From: Pseudogymnoascus destructans
Lineage: Eukaryota > Ascomycota > Leotiomycetes > Thelebolales > Thelebolaceae
Assembly (NCBI RefSeq): GCF_001641265.1
Contig: NW_020167524.1
Coordinates: 1,178,001 to 1,242,000, forward strand
Reading direction: 5' to 3'
DNA length: 64,000 bases
Part shown: piece after piece, positions 1 through 9,685 of the stretch
Numbering within the stretch: the stretch's first letter is position 1
Layout of the letters: every line of letters starts with the position of its first letter
The notes under the pieces: generated by a model
Told to the model about the DNA's origin: nothing
The model's input: only the letters and a program-made list of their open reading frames with translations
Databases searched by the model: none
Made by a program: the position numbers and the translations under genes

Positions 1-302
1 TTTCTTGCGTAAGGTTGACTTAATAGAGGAGGTAGGGGATTAAACACAAAGGCTTTCTAAGTAACACGTTACAGTATTGTAAAGAATGCTATATTGAGTT
101 GAGCATGAAGCTCCTATCTAAGAAATAACTATCTACTTATATAGTGGTGTTGTGCCAAAGGGAACTATAAGGAACTGTAGGAACTGTAGGAACTGTAGGA
201 ACTGTATGAGTTCTAACAGTTCTCACAGTTCCATCCTGCAGGGTGTCGTGGGGTCCTATGGCGTGGCCCACTCAGCTAATAGCTCTGCTAATAGCCGTAA
301 CA
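1..302 (-). repeat. copia-type LTR (family A), left edge outside window
   Basis: The same sequence recurs at 3333-3682 (+) and 40508-40904 (-), where the family is a 397 bp LTR beginning TGTTAC and ending GTTACA. Here the minus-strand 5' terminus (TGTTACGGC) ends at 302, directly against transposase sequence. A TATATAAG promoter-like box lies on the minus strand near 135-145. The U3 part carries four perfect 9-bp units GGAACTGTA (171-206) that the other copies lack. The other end is beyond the window, so solo versus full element cannot be told. Confidence 0.7.
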
Positions 303-915
303 ATAGCAAGATGAAGGTTCATTAATTAAACTAGATCAATGTTAGAATCAAAGCATTGTAACATAAATGAGAGCCATTGTTGACAATAATAAGCTTTAAA
401 GGACTGTATAATTCCTTGATTAAGAGGTTGAAATCGACTTGTTAAATTAGGAGGAAGCTAGTAGAGTCGAATATTTAGAGGTGGAGGGTTGAGTTCGAGA
501 CTACAATAATGGCTAGAGAAGTTATCTATAGAGAGAAGGACAGTTCGAGATGTTCTAATATGTTGATAGAAGGCTTGTAACCACTCCTTCATCAAAGTTG
601 TGTTTATGTAGGCTTTCTTGTTCCACTCTCCGCCCATTGTTAAGACATTGATATTCTGAAGTGCACAAGGTTGCTTTACTTTACTAATTATCCAAACAAA
701 AAAGTGGTTAGTACTAGTTGCATTAACACAAGAGTTATTCAATCTTTATTTTTCTTGATTCCTAGCAGTGATTGTGTGAAAAGACCTCTAGATGGAACCA
801 TTCGCCAAAACAATGCTGTTTCATCCATATTGTATATATCCTCCTCTTGATATTCTCTAGCTAGAGTTTGTAAAGCCTTTATATCCTCTTCTATAGACTT
901 GCTAACAGATCCTGC
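303..915 (-). pseudogene. Tigger/pogo-type DDE transposase fragment
   Basis: Minus-strand frames match, block for block, the transposase at 48306-50114: the segment around the first catalytic Asp (YNMDETALFW, near 820-840) and the segment around the second (SIDNFSSHY, near 500-530). The frames at 458-742 and 739-1002 are separated by stops and shifts. Both ends are cut by LTR insertions, at 302 by family A and at 916 by family C. It is a dead fragment of a family that still has a full-length though broken copy elsewhere in the window. Confidence 0.75.
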
Positions 916-1852
916 TGTCATACTGACATTCGTTGCACTCAGTTTGCTATCAAACTCAAGAGCAAACTTAGAAATCTCCTCCTCAAACCTACAAGTCACC
1001 ATACATATCTTGGCTTATCACACCAACAACAAGAGCAATACTACTAAACGATTGCTGCAAACTCTTCTAGTACATCTGTTTATGCTACATACATCACGGC
1101 ATATCAGTTGGACACTCATTGAACAAGTTATTAAGAAAATCTCCCTCCTTAAGGGGGTGGGCCAATACTACCACAGGGCATATCTCTACCAACGAGAGGC
1201 CTAGGAACATGAACAATAGCTCTAGAAGCTTCTACAGCCTCTATGATTTATTACACATCATCGCTCCTTAGTCACCCACAAGATTGGTTAAGTTATGACA
1301 TAATTTGTCTATAGGGGTACTCTGACCTTAGACCTCCTTTCACTTCCTATAGGCTAGGAACCCAAGAGATGGTTCTATGGGATTCTCTTATGTTCACTAC
1401 ATGATTAGCAAGCTAGTTGTGGGTTGCACTTGATTTCTAATACATTTACCAAGCCTGGTTAGTCATGGAAAGTCTTGGAAAATGAGAGAACTACACTCCT
1501 TTGGCATAAATAGGATTGCCCTTTCCTTAAGAAAGGGCAAGCAGACAATACAGTAAATCGACTAGCACATACTTCTATGTCTTTTCCAAGCTTCCAAGCA
1601 TTGATCTTGTTATTCTTTGTTTCTGAAAAGTCAGTGAGGTGCTAACCTCTGACTTACCCCTGAGTTCTCAGACTCAACATTTGTTACAACTTGTCTAAAC
1701 CACTTCACTACATCATACACCTGATTGCTGCATTGTGGAATAGTCTAAGCTACAACCCTTTGGCTCTGTTTCCTAAGACAGTGTGTTGTCTTAGTAAAAT
1801 CATCCCTTCCTTGGGTGGCTAGATTCTCACATCTGGTGCAGCCACCATTACA
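916..1852 (+). repeat. LTR of family C, full length
   Basis: It begins TGTCATACTGAC and ends CACCATTACA, like the solo LTRs at 30514-31438 and 57452-58360. It is inserted in the transposase fragment just after GATCCTGC. No target duplication is found on the far side because a second, inverted copy of the same LTR starts within 2 bp. The open frame at 899-1204 lies in LTR sequence and is not a gene. Confidence 0.8.
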
Positions 1853-1853
1853 A

Positions 1854-2289
1854 ACTAGGAAGTGAAAGGAGGTCTAAGGTCAGAGTACCCCTATAGACAA
1901 ATTATGTCATAACTTAACCAATCTTGTGGGTGACTAAGGAGCGATGATGTGTAATAAATCATAGAGGCTGTAGAAGCTTCTAGAGCTATTGTTCATGTTT
2001 CTAGGCCTCTCGTTGGTAGAGATATGCCCTGTGGTAGTATTGGCCCACCCCCTTAAGGAGGGAGATTTTCTTAATAACTTGTTCAATGAGTGTCCAACTG
2101 ATATGCCGTGATGTATGTAGCATAAACAGATGTACTAGAAGAGTTTGCAGCAATCGTTTAGTAGTATTGCTCTTGTTGTTGGTATGATAAGCCAAGATAT
2201 GTATGGTGACTTGTAGGTTTGAGGAGGAGATTTCTAAGTTTGCTCTTGAGTTTGATAGCAAACTGAGTGCAACGAATGTCAGTATGACA
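1854..2289 (-). repeat. truncated inverted LTR of family C
   Basis: It is the reverse complement of about 916-1350, with only a few differences. Both arms share sequence variants not seen in the copies at 30.5, 39.1 and 57.5 kb, so the arms come from one another rather than from two independent insertions. With 916-1852 it makes a large palindrome with about 435 bp arms and a spacer of about 500 bp. Confidence 0.8.
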
Positions 2290-2690
2290 TATACCTACCC
2301 TAGAAACACATCAAAATGAAATGACTAAGTACGAAGTTGGATTTCAAGAAGTTAGGACCATTCAAAATATTAAACAAGGTCAGCTTAGTTAATCACAGAC
2401 TAAAGCTACCTGAGAACTGTAGGCTACACCTGGTTTTTTATGTCTCATTATTAGAACTAGCAAGAGGAAACACCCTGATTGCGACCAACACAGAACTACA
2501 ACTAGAGACTAAGATCATTAAATACGAAGTCAAAGCGATCCTAGACAGAAGGTTAGTAGAACACAAAGAAGAGTTTTTGATAAAATGGAAAGGTTATAAA
2601 CCTACAGACAATTCATAGGAAACAGTAGGAAACCTTAGCTGTCTAGAGTTACTAAAGGTGTTTCACTGTCGACATCCTAGGAGTTAAAGA
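2290..2690 (+). pseudogene. Ty3/gypsy integrase C-terminus with chromodomain, relic
   Basis: The frame 2337-2618 begins with the post-core integrase segment (KLGPFKI, then LPENCRLHLVFYVSLLEL) and ends in a chromodomain (KYEVKAILDRR, then FLIKWKGYKP). This order is that of chromovirus polyproteins. A TAG at 2616-2618 sits where chromodomains normally have Trp (DNS-W-E), and readable homology continues past it (NLSCLELLKVF). A TGG to TAG change would fit the C-to-T damage of repeat-induced mutation. Nothing of the rest of the element is present. Confidence 0.7.
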
Positions 2691-2960
2691 ATCTAGAAGG
2701 CAAAGATGTGAAAAGGTCCTGTTTTGAAGCATTGACCCTAGAGATAGCCTTAGAGGCAGTTAGGAGCAGGGAGCAAGCCTTAAGGGAGCGAGCCTTAACC
2801 TCATGCTGCTTACATTCCTCAAGCTCCTCTAACTCGTCTAAGGATTTTAGACCACGACGTAGCATCTTAACACTGCAAGTTTTAAGAGCTTTCTGCTGTT
2901 TGCAAAGACGTATACAATGAGCATATGCTTCTTAAGCACAGAGGTGAGCCTGCCATTCCT
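2677..2960 (-). pseudogene. possible C-terminal fragment of another pogo-type transposase
   Basis: The minus frame carries MLRRGLKSLDELEELEE followed by a charged helical tail. This resembles the coiled-coil tail after the DDE domain in several fungal pogo transposases. That likeness is from memory and cannot be tested here. No catalytic core is present. The remaining 3060-3332 shows no recognisable gene. Confidence 0.35.
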
Positions 2961-3332
2961 AAGATGCTGCTGCTTCCTCTTCGAGCTTGAGACGCTCTTC
3001 TTCTTTACGAAGCTTCTCCTAATCAGTAGGAGAAGGGGTGAGCATTACATTTGGAATTCTAACGAGTACATTCACTATAACAATGATGACTAGTAACGAT
3101 GATATAAGGTCGTTCGCTATGAAGACAGTTGGAATATAGCCACATTAGTTTGCTGTTCTTTTCGATGCAGTCTGTGAGAAGATAACGTTCTTTGATTTTT
3201 GTGTGTCTCTTAGAAGACATGATAGTAGCGCAACCTACTTGGCAATTAAGTAGGCATCACCCTACTTAAGTAGTTAGTGATTTCCTTAATTAGCAAGACC
3301 TAAGGGACTAGGCCTTTAGGAGGGAGACCTAG

Positions 3333-3682
3333 TGTTACAGCTACAGTAACATGACTCATAAGTCACAAGGCTAGCAGGGCTAGGCTGTAGCGTGACCTAG
3401 CTAGTAGATAGTTGGGAAACTAGTGGATAGTTAGGTAGTTGGGAAAAACACAACTACCCTAACTATCTAACTATCTGAACTATCCATAAGGCACAATGCC
3501 ACTATATAAGTAGATAGTATTTTCTTAGATAGAGCTTCGTGCTCAACTTAATATAGTATTCTTTACAATACTATAACATGTTACTTAGAAAGCCTTTGTG
3601 TTTAATCCCCTGCTTCCTCTGTTAAGTCAACCTAACGCAAGAAACCTCTATGTATCCTATTAGATAGGCGACTACCCCATAA
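3333..3682 (+). repeat. copia-type LTR (family A), 3' end lost
   Basis: It starts TGTTACAGCTACAGTAAC, has CTATATAAG near 3511, and matches the solo LTR at 40508-40904 up to the segment GCAAGAAACCTCT. The last 20 or so bases, which should end GTTACA, are missing where the pogo sequence begins. It is inverted relative to the copy at 1-302; the two could be remnants of separate insertions. Confidence 0.7.
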
Positions 3683-5477
3683 GAATTGCGATAAATCCAC
3701 CACAACAATATAAATTAATTAAAACTACTCGGAGTCCTCTTCCTCAGACCTGTCTATTACAATCTGACAAGTGCGCGCATTGTGTCCAGTCTCACCACAC
3801 TTGCCACAGCGACGTGCATGGGTTTTTTCCCTTGGCTTCCGACCACTACTTGCCCTTATTTCTTGCTCTACTTGCTGCACAATGTCCCTCTCGTCCTGTA
3901 GCTCCTGTGCTACCTGTTGACTAAGTGATCCTCCTTGCTGTAGTCGTGTTTTTTTAGCTCTTCGGCGCTTGCTTAGCACTTCATTTGCCTGTCGCAGGTT
4001 TTGGTTCTCTGCTTTTAACAATGCTAATTGATGCATTATTTGCGATGCACCCTTTGTAAACTGGTCAACAGCTGCATAGATTGAGGTTGGAGAGCTATTT
4101 TGATGATGCGCAATTCAGTTTTTAATGAAAGTAGACTGTGATACAGCTTCAGTTGGGTTATTTGGTGTCTGAGAAACCCATGGTTGAGCGGTGTTTGGGC
4201 GAGAGGTTGGAGGTGTTGCGTCTTAAACCTAAGGTCAAGTGTAGATATTACACTCTCAGGGCTAAATGGAAGAAGCCCAGCACCTCGGAACCCTCCCTGA
4301 ATATTGCTTTCTGTCATTGCAATGTTAAATGCAGCGTGGAAGGCAGGAAAGAAGTCATCCTTAGTAATGTGAATAATATGAGCCCGCATCATATCTTCAA
4401 TTTGCCGACCGTAAGCTCTCTTTAATGGGCCAAAACAGCCAACATCAAGTGGTTGGAGTATATGGGAAGAGTGAGCAGGCATACAAAGCGTAATAATGTT
4501 GTGTTCTTTGTAGTACTCCTCAAACTTGTCTGAGTGGTGGCTCTCATGACCATCAAGGACTAACAAGCGATAACCACCAACACTCCGGGGCTTTGTGTGC
4601 TTCTCAAAATGCTGAATCCAATCCATACCTCTCTCGTTTGTAGTCCAGCCATTTGCAGTAACAGCGATTACCCAATCTGCTGGAAATCCGCTATTCTCAT
4701 ACCAAGATGCAAGGTGGTTTTTACCTGCCACAATGACAAATGGCGGCACTGCCCAACCTTGAGAACTAACGCCTTGGATTACTGTAACCCATTCCCGATT
4801 GCCAGGCTGCACCTTTTTTGCCTTTGCCCGCCCATCTGAGCTCGTTACTACCGTTGCGCTTGAGATGACGCCCATCATAAACCCAGTCTCATCAAAGTTG
4901 TAGATATCTGCATTGTTGATGCCATACTTTAGAATTGTGTTCCATACAAGCTCAAACCAGCCACGAATGACTTCTGGATCTTCGCACTTAGCCCTCTGGT
5001 AGTCGTATTTTCGCTGGAAGCGTGTCCGGAGCTCTACATGGCGCTTAACAAAGTTTGAAGCCCAACGTGACCCGATGCGTGGCGCGTCGCGTGTTGCAAG
5101 TAGTCGATTTGCCATATCTTCAACAATAGACAACTGAGGAGGGAACCCTTTAGCAGCTAAGTCAAGTATATACTAAACAAGAACTGATTCCTCTAGGTTA
5201 CTTAATTTCCGTAAGTTGGCTTGGATATCGAGTCGTGAAGGTACGCCTTGTAAACGGTGACATAGCTTGCGGTGGTCTACGGAATAGATCCTAGCTGCAA
5301 CTCGAAGGCGCAAATTTGGGTCGCTTTGCATAGCTTGGATAGCTAGCACTAATTTGCTTTCATCATTTTTATGGCGCATGTTTTGTTGTGGAGGAATTTA
5401 ACATTTAGTTGGGGGGGTTGGTCACCGCATGATTTTGGCACTTTCGCTTGTTTGGCACTTTCGTTATACATGCACGT
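3683..5477 (-). mobile_element. pogo-family DNA transposon, left terminus missing
   Basis: It belongs to the family of the elements at 51018-52877 and 54976-56835. The right terminus (5433-5477) has the paired motif with core AAGTGCC and ends CATGCACGT next to TA. The left terminus is absent: homology starts at GAATTGCGATAAATCC. Its right end abuts the inverted half of a hAT element (5478 onward), which makes it one of the two pogo copies bounding that inversion. Confidence 0.8.
3725..5379 (-). pseudogene. pogo transposase, decayed (551-aa family)
   Basis: Collinear with the full-length proteins at 51124-52779 and 55082-56737: N-terminal helix-turn-helix, DDE core with NFDETGF, LLVLDGHESHH and LQPLDVGCF, and a C-terminal CCHC zinc knuckle near 3790. 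Lesions: TAG at 5173-5175 where relatives have CAG; one base lost near 4218-4222; TGA at 4115-4117 where relatives have CGA. Both stops are C-to-T changes on the coding strand. No active protein can be made. Confidence 0.85.
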
Positions 5478-7063
5478 TATAGAAAAAATCTAATAACACC
5501 TTCATCATTTGCCAATATTTTGCTGTTAAAGCTATATCTTTCATACTTAAATCAAGCTGTTGAGATGCACAGAGAGCTATTATTAGACCTTGTAATCTTA
5601 ACGCTAAATGAAGCATATAATATGTTGAGCTCCATCGTACTGGCATATCGAGGCTAAGCTGCTTAAACTCAATATTTGTAGCTTCACATTGCTTTTTTAA
5701 GGCATCCTTCTATTGTCGTCAGTTGCGAAACACATATATATGACGCCGAAGTTTGCTAAGAACAGCTACTGACTCATTTTCTAGTAGTGATGGACTCGGG
5801 CAGCTCTATACTCAAGGCAGTATGCGTTTGGCTCATCTGCTAGTACTGCCTTTAACGATGTTAAAGCAGCTTGAACAGCAAGGTTTATAATGTGCGTAAT
5901 ACATCTGACATCGCCTTCTTTTGTTGTATATGCCCATGGTTGCTGTAATGTAGTTTCGCTCTGCATGCTAAGTTCTCATATTTTAAGAGCATGGTAGTGT
6001 TTGCAGAAGCGTTATCACTCGGATAGTAAAAAACTACAGGAGTAATACCATAGTCATCTGTAACAGCTATTAACTGCCCTGTAAGATATTCACCAGAATG
6101 GATTGGCTCTTGTAGCTCAATAACATCTAAGACTGTACATCATAACTGCCACTTATCAGAGATCCAATGTGCTGTTACTGCAGCATATTCAGAATAGTTG
6201 TGTGCAGACCAAGTATAAGTTGTTAAAGATATCCATCCACCTTGTGTAGTATGCTGCTATAATTTAAGTTGTAACCTTGCTTTATGAATGCATAATATCC
6301 GTTGCAAGTCTCTTGCAATTGTCATCTGTCTAATTACAAGTGTTGTTGGATTTAAATGGCTAACAAGCTGCCGGAAGGATAGACTCTTAGATGTACTCAA
6401 TGGTAGGTTATTAGACACAATAAATGAGAGTAGAAGCTCTCTAAATTTTGACGAATTTGGTGCATGGCTAGGTACTTTGCGAGGCTAGAAGAATGTAGCT
6501 GTAGTTGAAGAAGAAGGCTGTGTATCTCCATCTTAAACATGCTTTTTCTTATATTGTGCATATATTGCTAGATGTTGTGTCTTTAAATGCTTCTAAAGAT
6601 TACTCATTGTCTGCATCTTTGTAGTTTGTAATGGTGTATATGTGCAATGTGGCTGCAAGCACTTAAATGATATTCTTAAAGGCGCATTATCAAGAATAGT
6701 AGAGAGTATAAACCCTTTGCAAAGAGGATTGAGTCAGAATCTGGTAACAGTTGGTCTTGAGGCCGTATAGGCATGCGTACAAGTGTAGGGGCAAGAGTGG
6801 ATCTTAAGAGGTATTCTCATATTCGCCTAGGTCGTCTAGGGGCGGCGGTGATAGTGAAGACTCGCTCATCTTGACGATGGTAAGTATCACAGCAATATTC
6901 AAGTCGTTGAAAGCTTCACTTTGCCTATGCTATAATTCTGTCTATGTCCTTACCCTGCTCTCTTGGCTGTCTTGGCAACTACTCGAGTACTACTCGAGTA
7001 CTACTTGAGTACTACTCTAGTAGTTCAGATTTCTTTGAGTCAAGTAGTACTCGGGCAACACTG
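5478..7063 (-). pseudogene. hAT transposase, N-terminal half, inverted with its terminus
   Basis: Minus-strand frames read, in order, a start at about 6869 (MSESSLSPPP), a segment ending DVRCITHIINLAVQAAL (5781-5966, the conserved cysteine-histidine block of hAT enzymes) and MPVRWSSTYYML (near 5640). Many stops are present. The outer end at 7063 reads CGGGCAACACTG, a hAT terminus, preceded by four 11-bp subterminal units (6978-7021). The inner end abuts a pogo terminus at a TA. The C-terminal half lies at 7529-8274 in the opposite orientation. Confidence 0.8.
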
Positions 7064-7071
7064 TCTAGTAT
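7064..7071. other. hAT target-site duplication, reverse complement of its partner
   Basis: TCTAGTAT directly follows the hAT terminus at 7063. The partner after the other hAT terminus, at 8275-8282, reads ATACTAGA, its exact reverse complement. Confidence 0.85.
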
Positions 7072-7083
7072 AAGTAGCATTAT

Positions 7084-7528
7084 AATGTACATATATAGTG
7101 AAAGCCATAAAGCAAAGCCTTAGATGTGCTAATGCAACAACTACATAAAACACTACATTTCTCCACCATAAACGATGCCCTAGAAAAATAATGAAAGAGA
7201 CGTTATTTCAGCCCTCTAAGCTATGAAATCAACATAAAGCTAAGTGCAAGAGCTGTAGGGGAGCTCTATAAAGTTAACTATAAGAAGCTCTGTTGCTAGA
7301 ACCGTGGTATACCTACACAATGTGATATTCCAGCCAATTTACAAAAATTGACAACCTAATGGAATCAGTTCTTGTTTAACACATACTTGACCTAGCTGCT
7401 AAAGGATTTCCTTAGCGGATGTCTGTTGTTGAAGATATGGCAAATCGACTACTTGTAATGTATGACGCGCTACTATAATGCTACTTTGGAACTTTCGCTT
7501 GTTTGGCACTTTCGTTATACATGCACGT
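7084..7528 (+). mobile_element. pogo remnant with large internal deletion
   Basis: The left end is a decayed terminus (GTACATATATAGTGAAAG). A diverged N-terminal transposase region follows from ATGCCC at about 7166, with readable blocks such as GFP and VVEDMANRLL, interrupted by stops. It then passes directly into a normal right terminus (CACTTTCG ... CATGCACGT, ending 7528) next to TA. Most of the gene is deleted. The remnant lies between the inverted hAT half and the C-terminal hAT half. Confidence 0.7.
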
Positions 7529-8282
7529 TATCTTTATACACCTAATAGAGAAGCTACAAGCCTACTTTAAATTATGCTGTTATATAGTATATGAGAATGA
7601 TGCAAAAGCTTAAGTCTTTAAAGCTAGATATATAGAGAATAGCTACAATATGCGACCTACGTTATAACTTTAACATATTTGATATTATTTAGCCAAAAGC
7701 ATTCAAAACACATGAAAAAGGCAGGCAAAAGCACAATGGCAAGACTGTTATTATAAATATTCAGGCAAGGCATTAGACATCCAAACAACAAAGGTTAAGA
7801 AGACAGAGTCTGATTCTAAGGATGAGCTATATGTCTTACAACAGCAGCCAGATTTAGATCCAGAATGGAAGCGTTAGATGAACGAGCCAACTCTTAGGCC
7901 TAAAATTGATATACTCAAGTTTTGAGCAAGTAAGCAATACTAATATCCAATACTTGCCGCAATTGGCAAAGATCATTTAGCAATTCCTGCTACATCAGCG
8001 GAATCTAAGCGAGTGTTTAGTGTTGGTGGCGATATTATTAAAAGAAACGGAACAGATTAGCACCATCTACACTACGATATCTTTATATGTCTTAGGAATT
8101 GGGGCGTGGTATCAGCAGGTGAGGATTCAGAGGAAGATGAGGATGCATAGTTACTGTATTTCCATAGTCTATATAGCCATCAATCATGTTTTCATTTTTA
8201 TACTCGAGCCCAAAAAACAGTACTCTACTCGAAGATCTCTGAGTAGTACTCTGAGTAGTACTCGGGCAACACTGATACTAGA
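7529..8282 (+). pseudogene. hAT transposase, C-terminal half, with terminus and target duplication
   Basis: A plus-strand frame contains the hAT dimerisation block: LAIPATSAESKRVFSVGGD (near 7980-8035), then an acidic tail (AGEDSEEDEDA). Several stops interrupt it. The element ends CGGGCAACACTG at 8274, followed by ATACTAGA (8275-8282). The first base abuts a pogo terminus at TA, mirroring 5478. Together with 5478-7063 it accounts for one hAT element of about 2.3 kb. Confidence 0.8.
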
Positions 8283-8421
8283 AGCATTTAACTTTTGTAG
8301 AGTTATAAAGTTGTTAATTACTAAAAAGGACGTAAAATAGTAGCTATAGAAAATGAAGAAGTTGCGATTTTAGTTAATTTACCATGTAAAATGTCGTGAA
8401 CGCATATCGCTTCCACATTTC

Positions 8422-9328
8422 TTGCGAACGCACATCGCTTACCACCACGATTATAACATCCGCCGCATTTCGACCGAATACTCCTCCATGGTGACCAAAG
8501 CCCTCGACGACTCCGACGCAGAAGACCACGATGTATTATGTGAATGGACCATAGACCCATGCCTTTCCCATTTCCGCGAGACTACACTAAAACGTGACGA
8601 AAGAAATCACTTTTGAGGACTTCTACTACCCACCGACGCTCATTTGAAGCTCTTGGTTTCGGGATCCTCGCTCTATCCTAAGGCTACACGGGATCGTGGG
8701 ACTATGAATGCTTTTCAGCTGATGATACCGTCTGGAGACCTTCCAGATTTTTCTGAAGTCAGTCGTGAGAACGCGTCGGATATTCGAATTGTTTCAGATG
8801 CGGAATGGGACGATTATATGTCTGATACCTCAGAAAGCTATTATGGCCGACGGTACAACTAAGTTCTTCAAGCCCGCACTTGATAAGAAGCAACTCCTAA
8901 GAAAAGTCGCATGCATCTACGTATCCACCAAACCGGATTACAAAACAATCTCAAAATACCCAATCTCCACAGTATCGTAGTATCCACCGACACCAAAATG
9001 ACGATCGGTCTCCTATTCGACCCCATCCCCTCAACTGGGGACTCCTTATACAGCTAAAAACAGCGCCTTGGCTTCGGAACACCATGCAAGATGGAAGCAG
9101 CAAGTCACGGATACAGTTACGCAGTTACACGCTCATGGTCTTGCGTGGGGCGATGTTCATCCGGGGAGTATTGTTATTGATACTAGTTTCAACCCGTGGG
9201 TTGTGGATTTCGGCGGGGGGTCGATTGTGGAGTTCGTTTCGCGCAAGAAGGCGGGGACGAAGGAGGGGGATTGGCAGGGGGTTGGGAAGATCTTTGATGA
9301 ATGGATGTTTGAAAGTGATGACTGAGCA
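8422..9328 (+). pseudogene. protein-kinase-like gene, decayed
   Basis: The last frame (9068-9325) has a kinase-type catalytic loop and metal-binding segment: HAHGLAWGDVHPGS, then WVVDFGGGS. The usual Asn of the loop (HPxN) is Ser here. Upstream blocks lie in other frames: 8422-8850 with TGA at 8614-8616, 8850-8915 (TTKFFKPALDKKQ), and 8918-9057 (RIHQTGL ... MTIGLLFDPIPSTG) ending in TAA. At least three frame changes and two stops are needed, and no splice sites explain them. It resembles short fungal kinase-like proteins of unknown role. 9329-9685 shows no gene. Confidence 0.7.
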
Positions 9329-9685
9329 CAAGTCGCATCAGTGGCTTGGACCAGAGGCTTTTGAAATGCCAGCCTATTCAGGGTATGGATGTGGTAAACG
9401 GATATCACAAAAACCAAAAGCAGCATCTGGGAAACTCGAACCTCCCATTGATTGTTCTCACTATGCTTCCAGATGGAATTAGTCCTTCCCACTATCCCAT
9501 CCATAATACTTCCATGTCCCCAGTAGTATGTCCCTTCGTCCGTCATTAATTCATATCGCTCAAACCCCTAAACAAACCGTAAAAACAAAATCCAATCCCC
9601 AATTCAAATCCATCCCATCCCAACCCATTCATCCCATAGCCATCAAAAACATATAACACCGTTACCATTACGCATATCCCATCAT

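Noticed and set aside
899..1204. Two identical small proteins at 899-1204 (+) and 2001-2261 (-)
   Set aside because: They are the two arms of the LTR palindrome. The same stretch in other family-C LTRs is not open.
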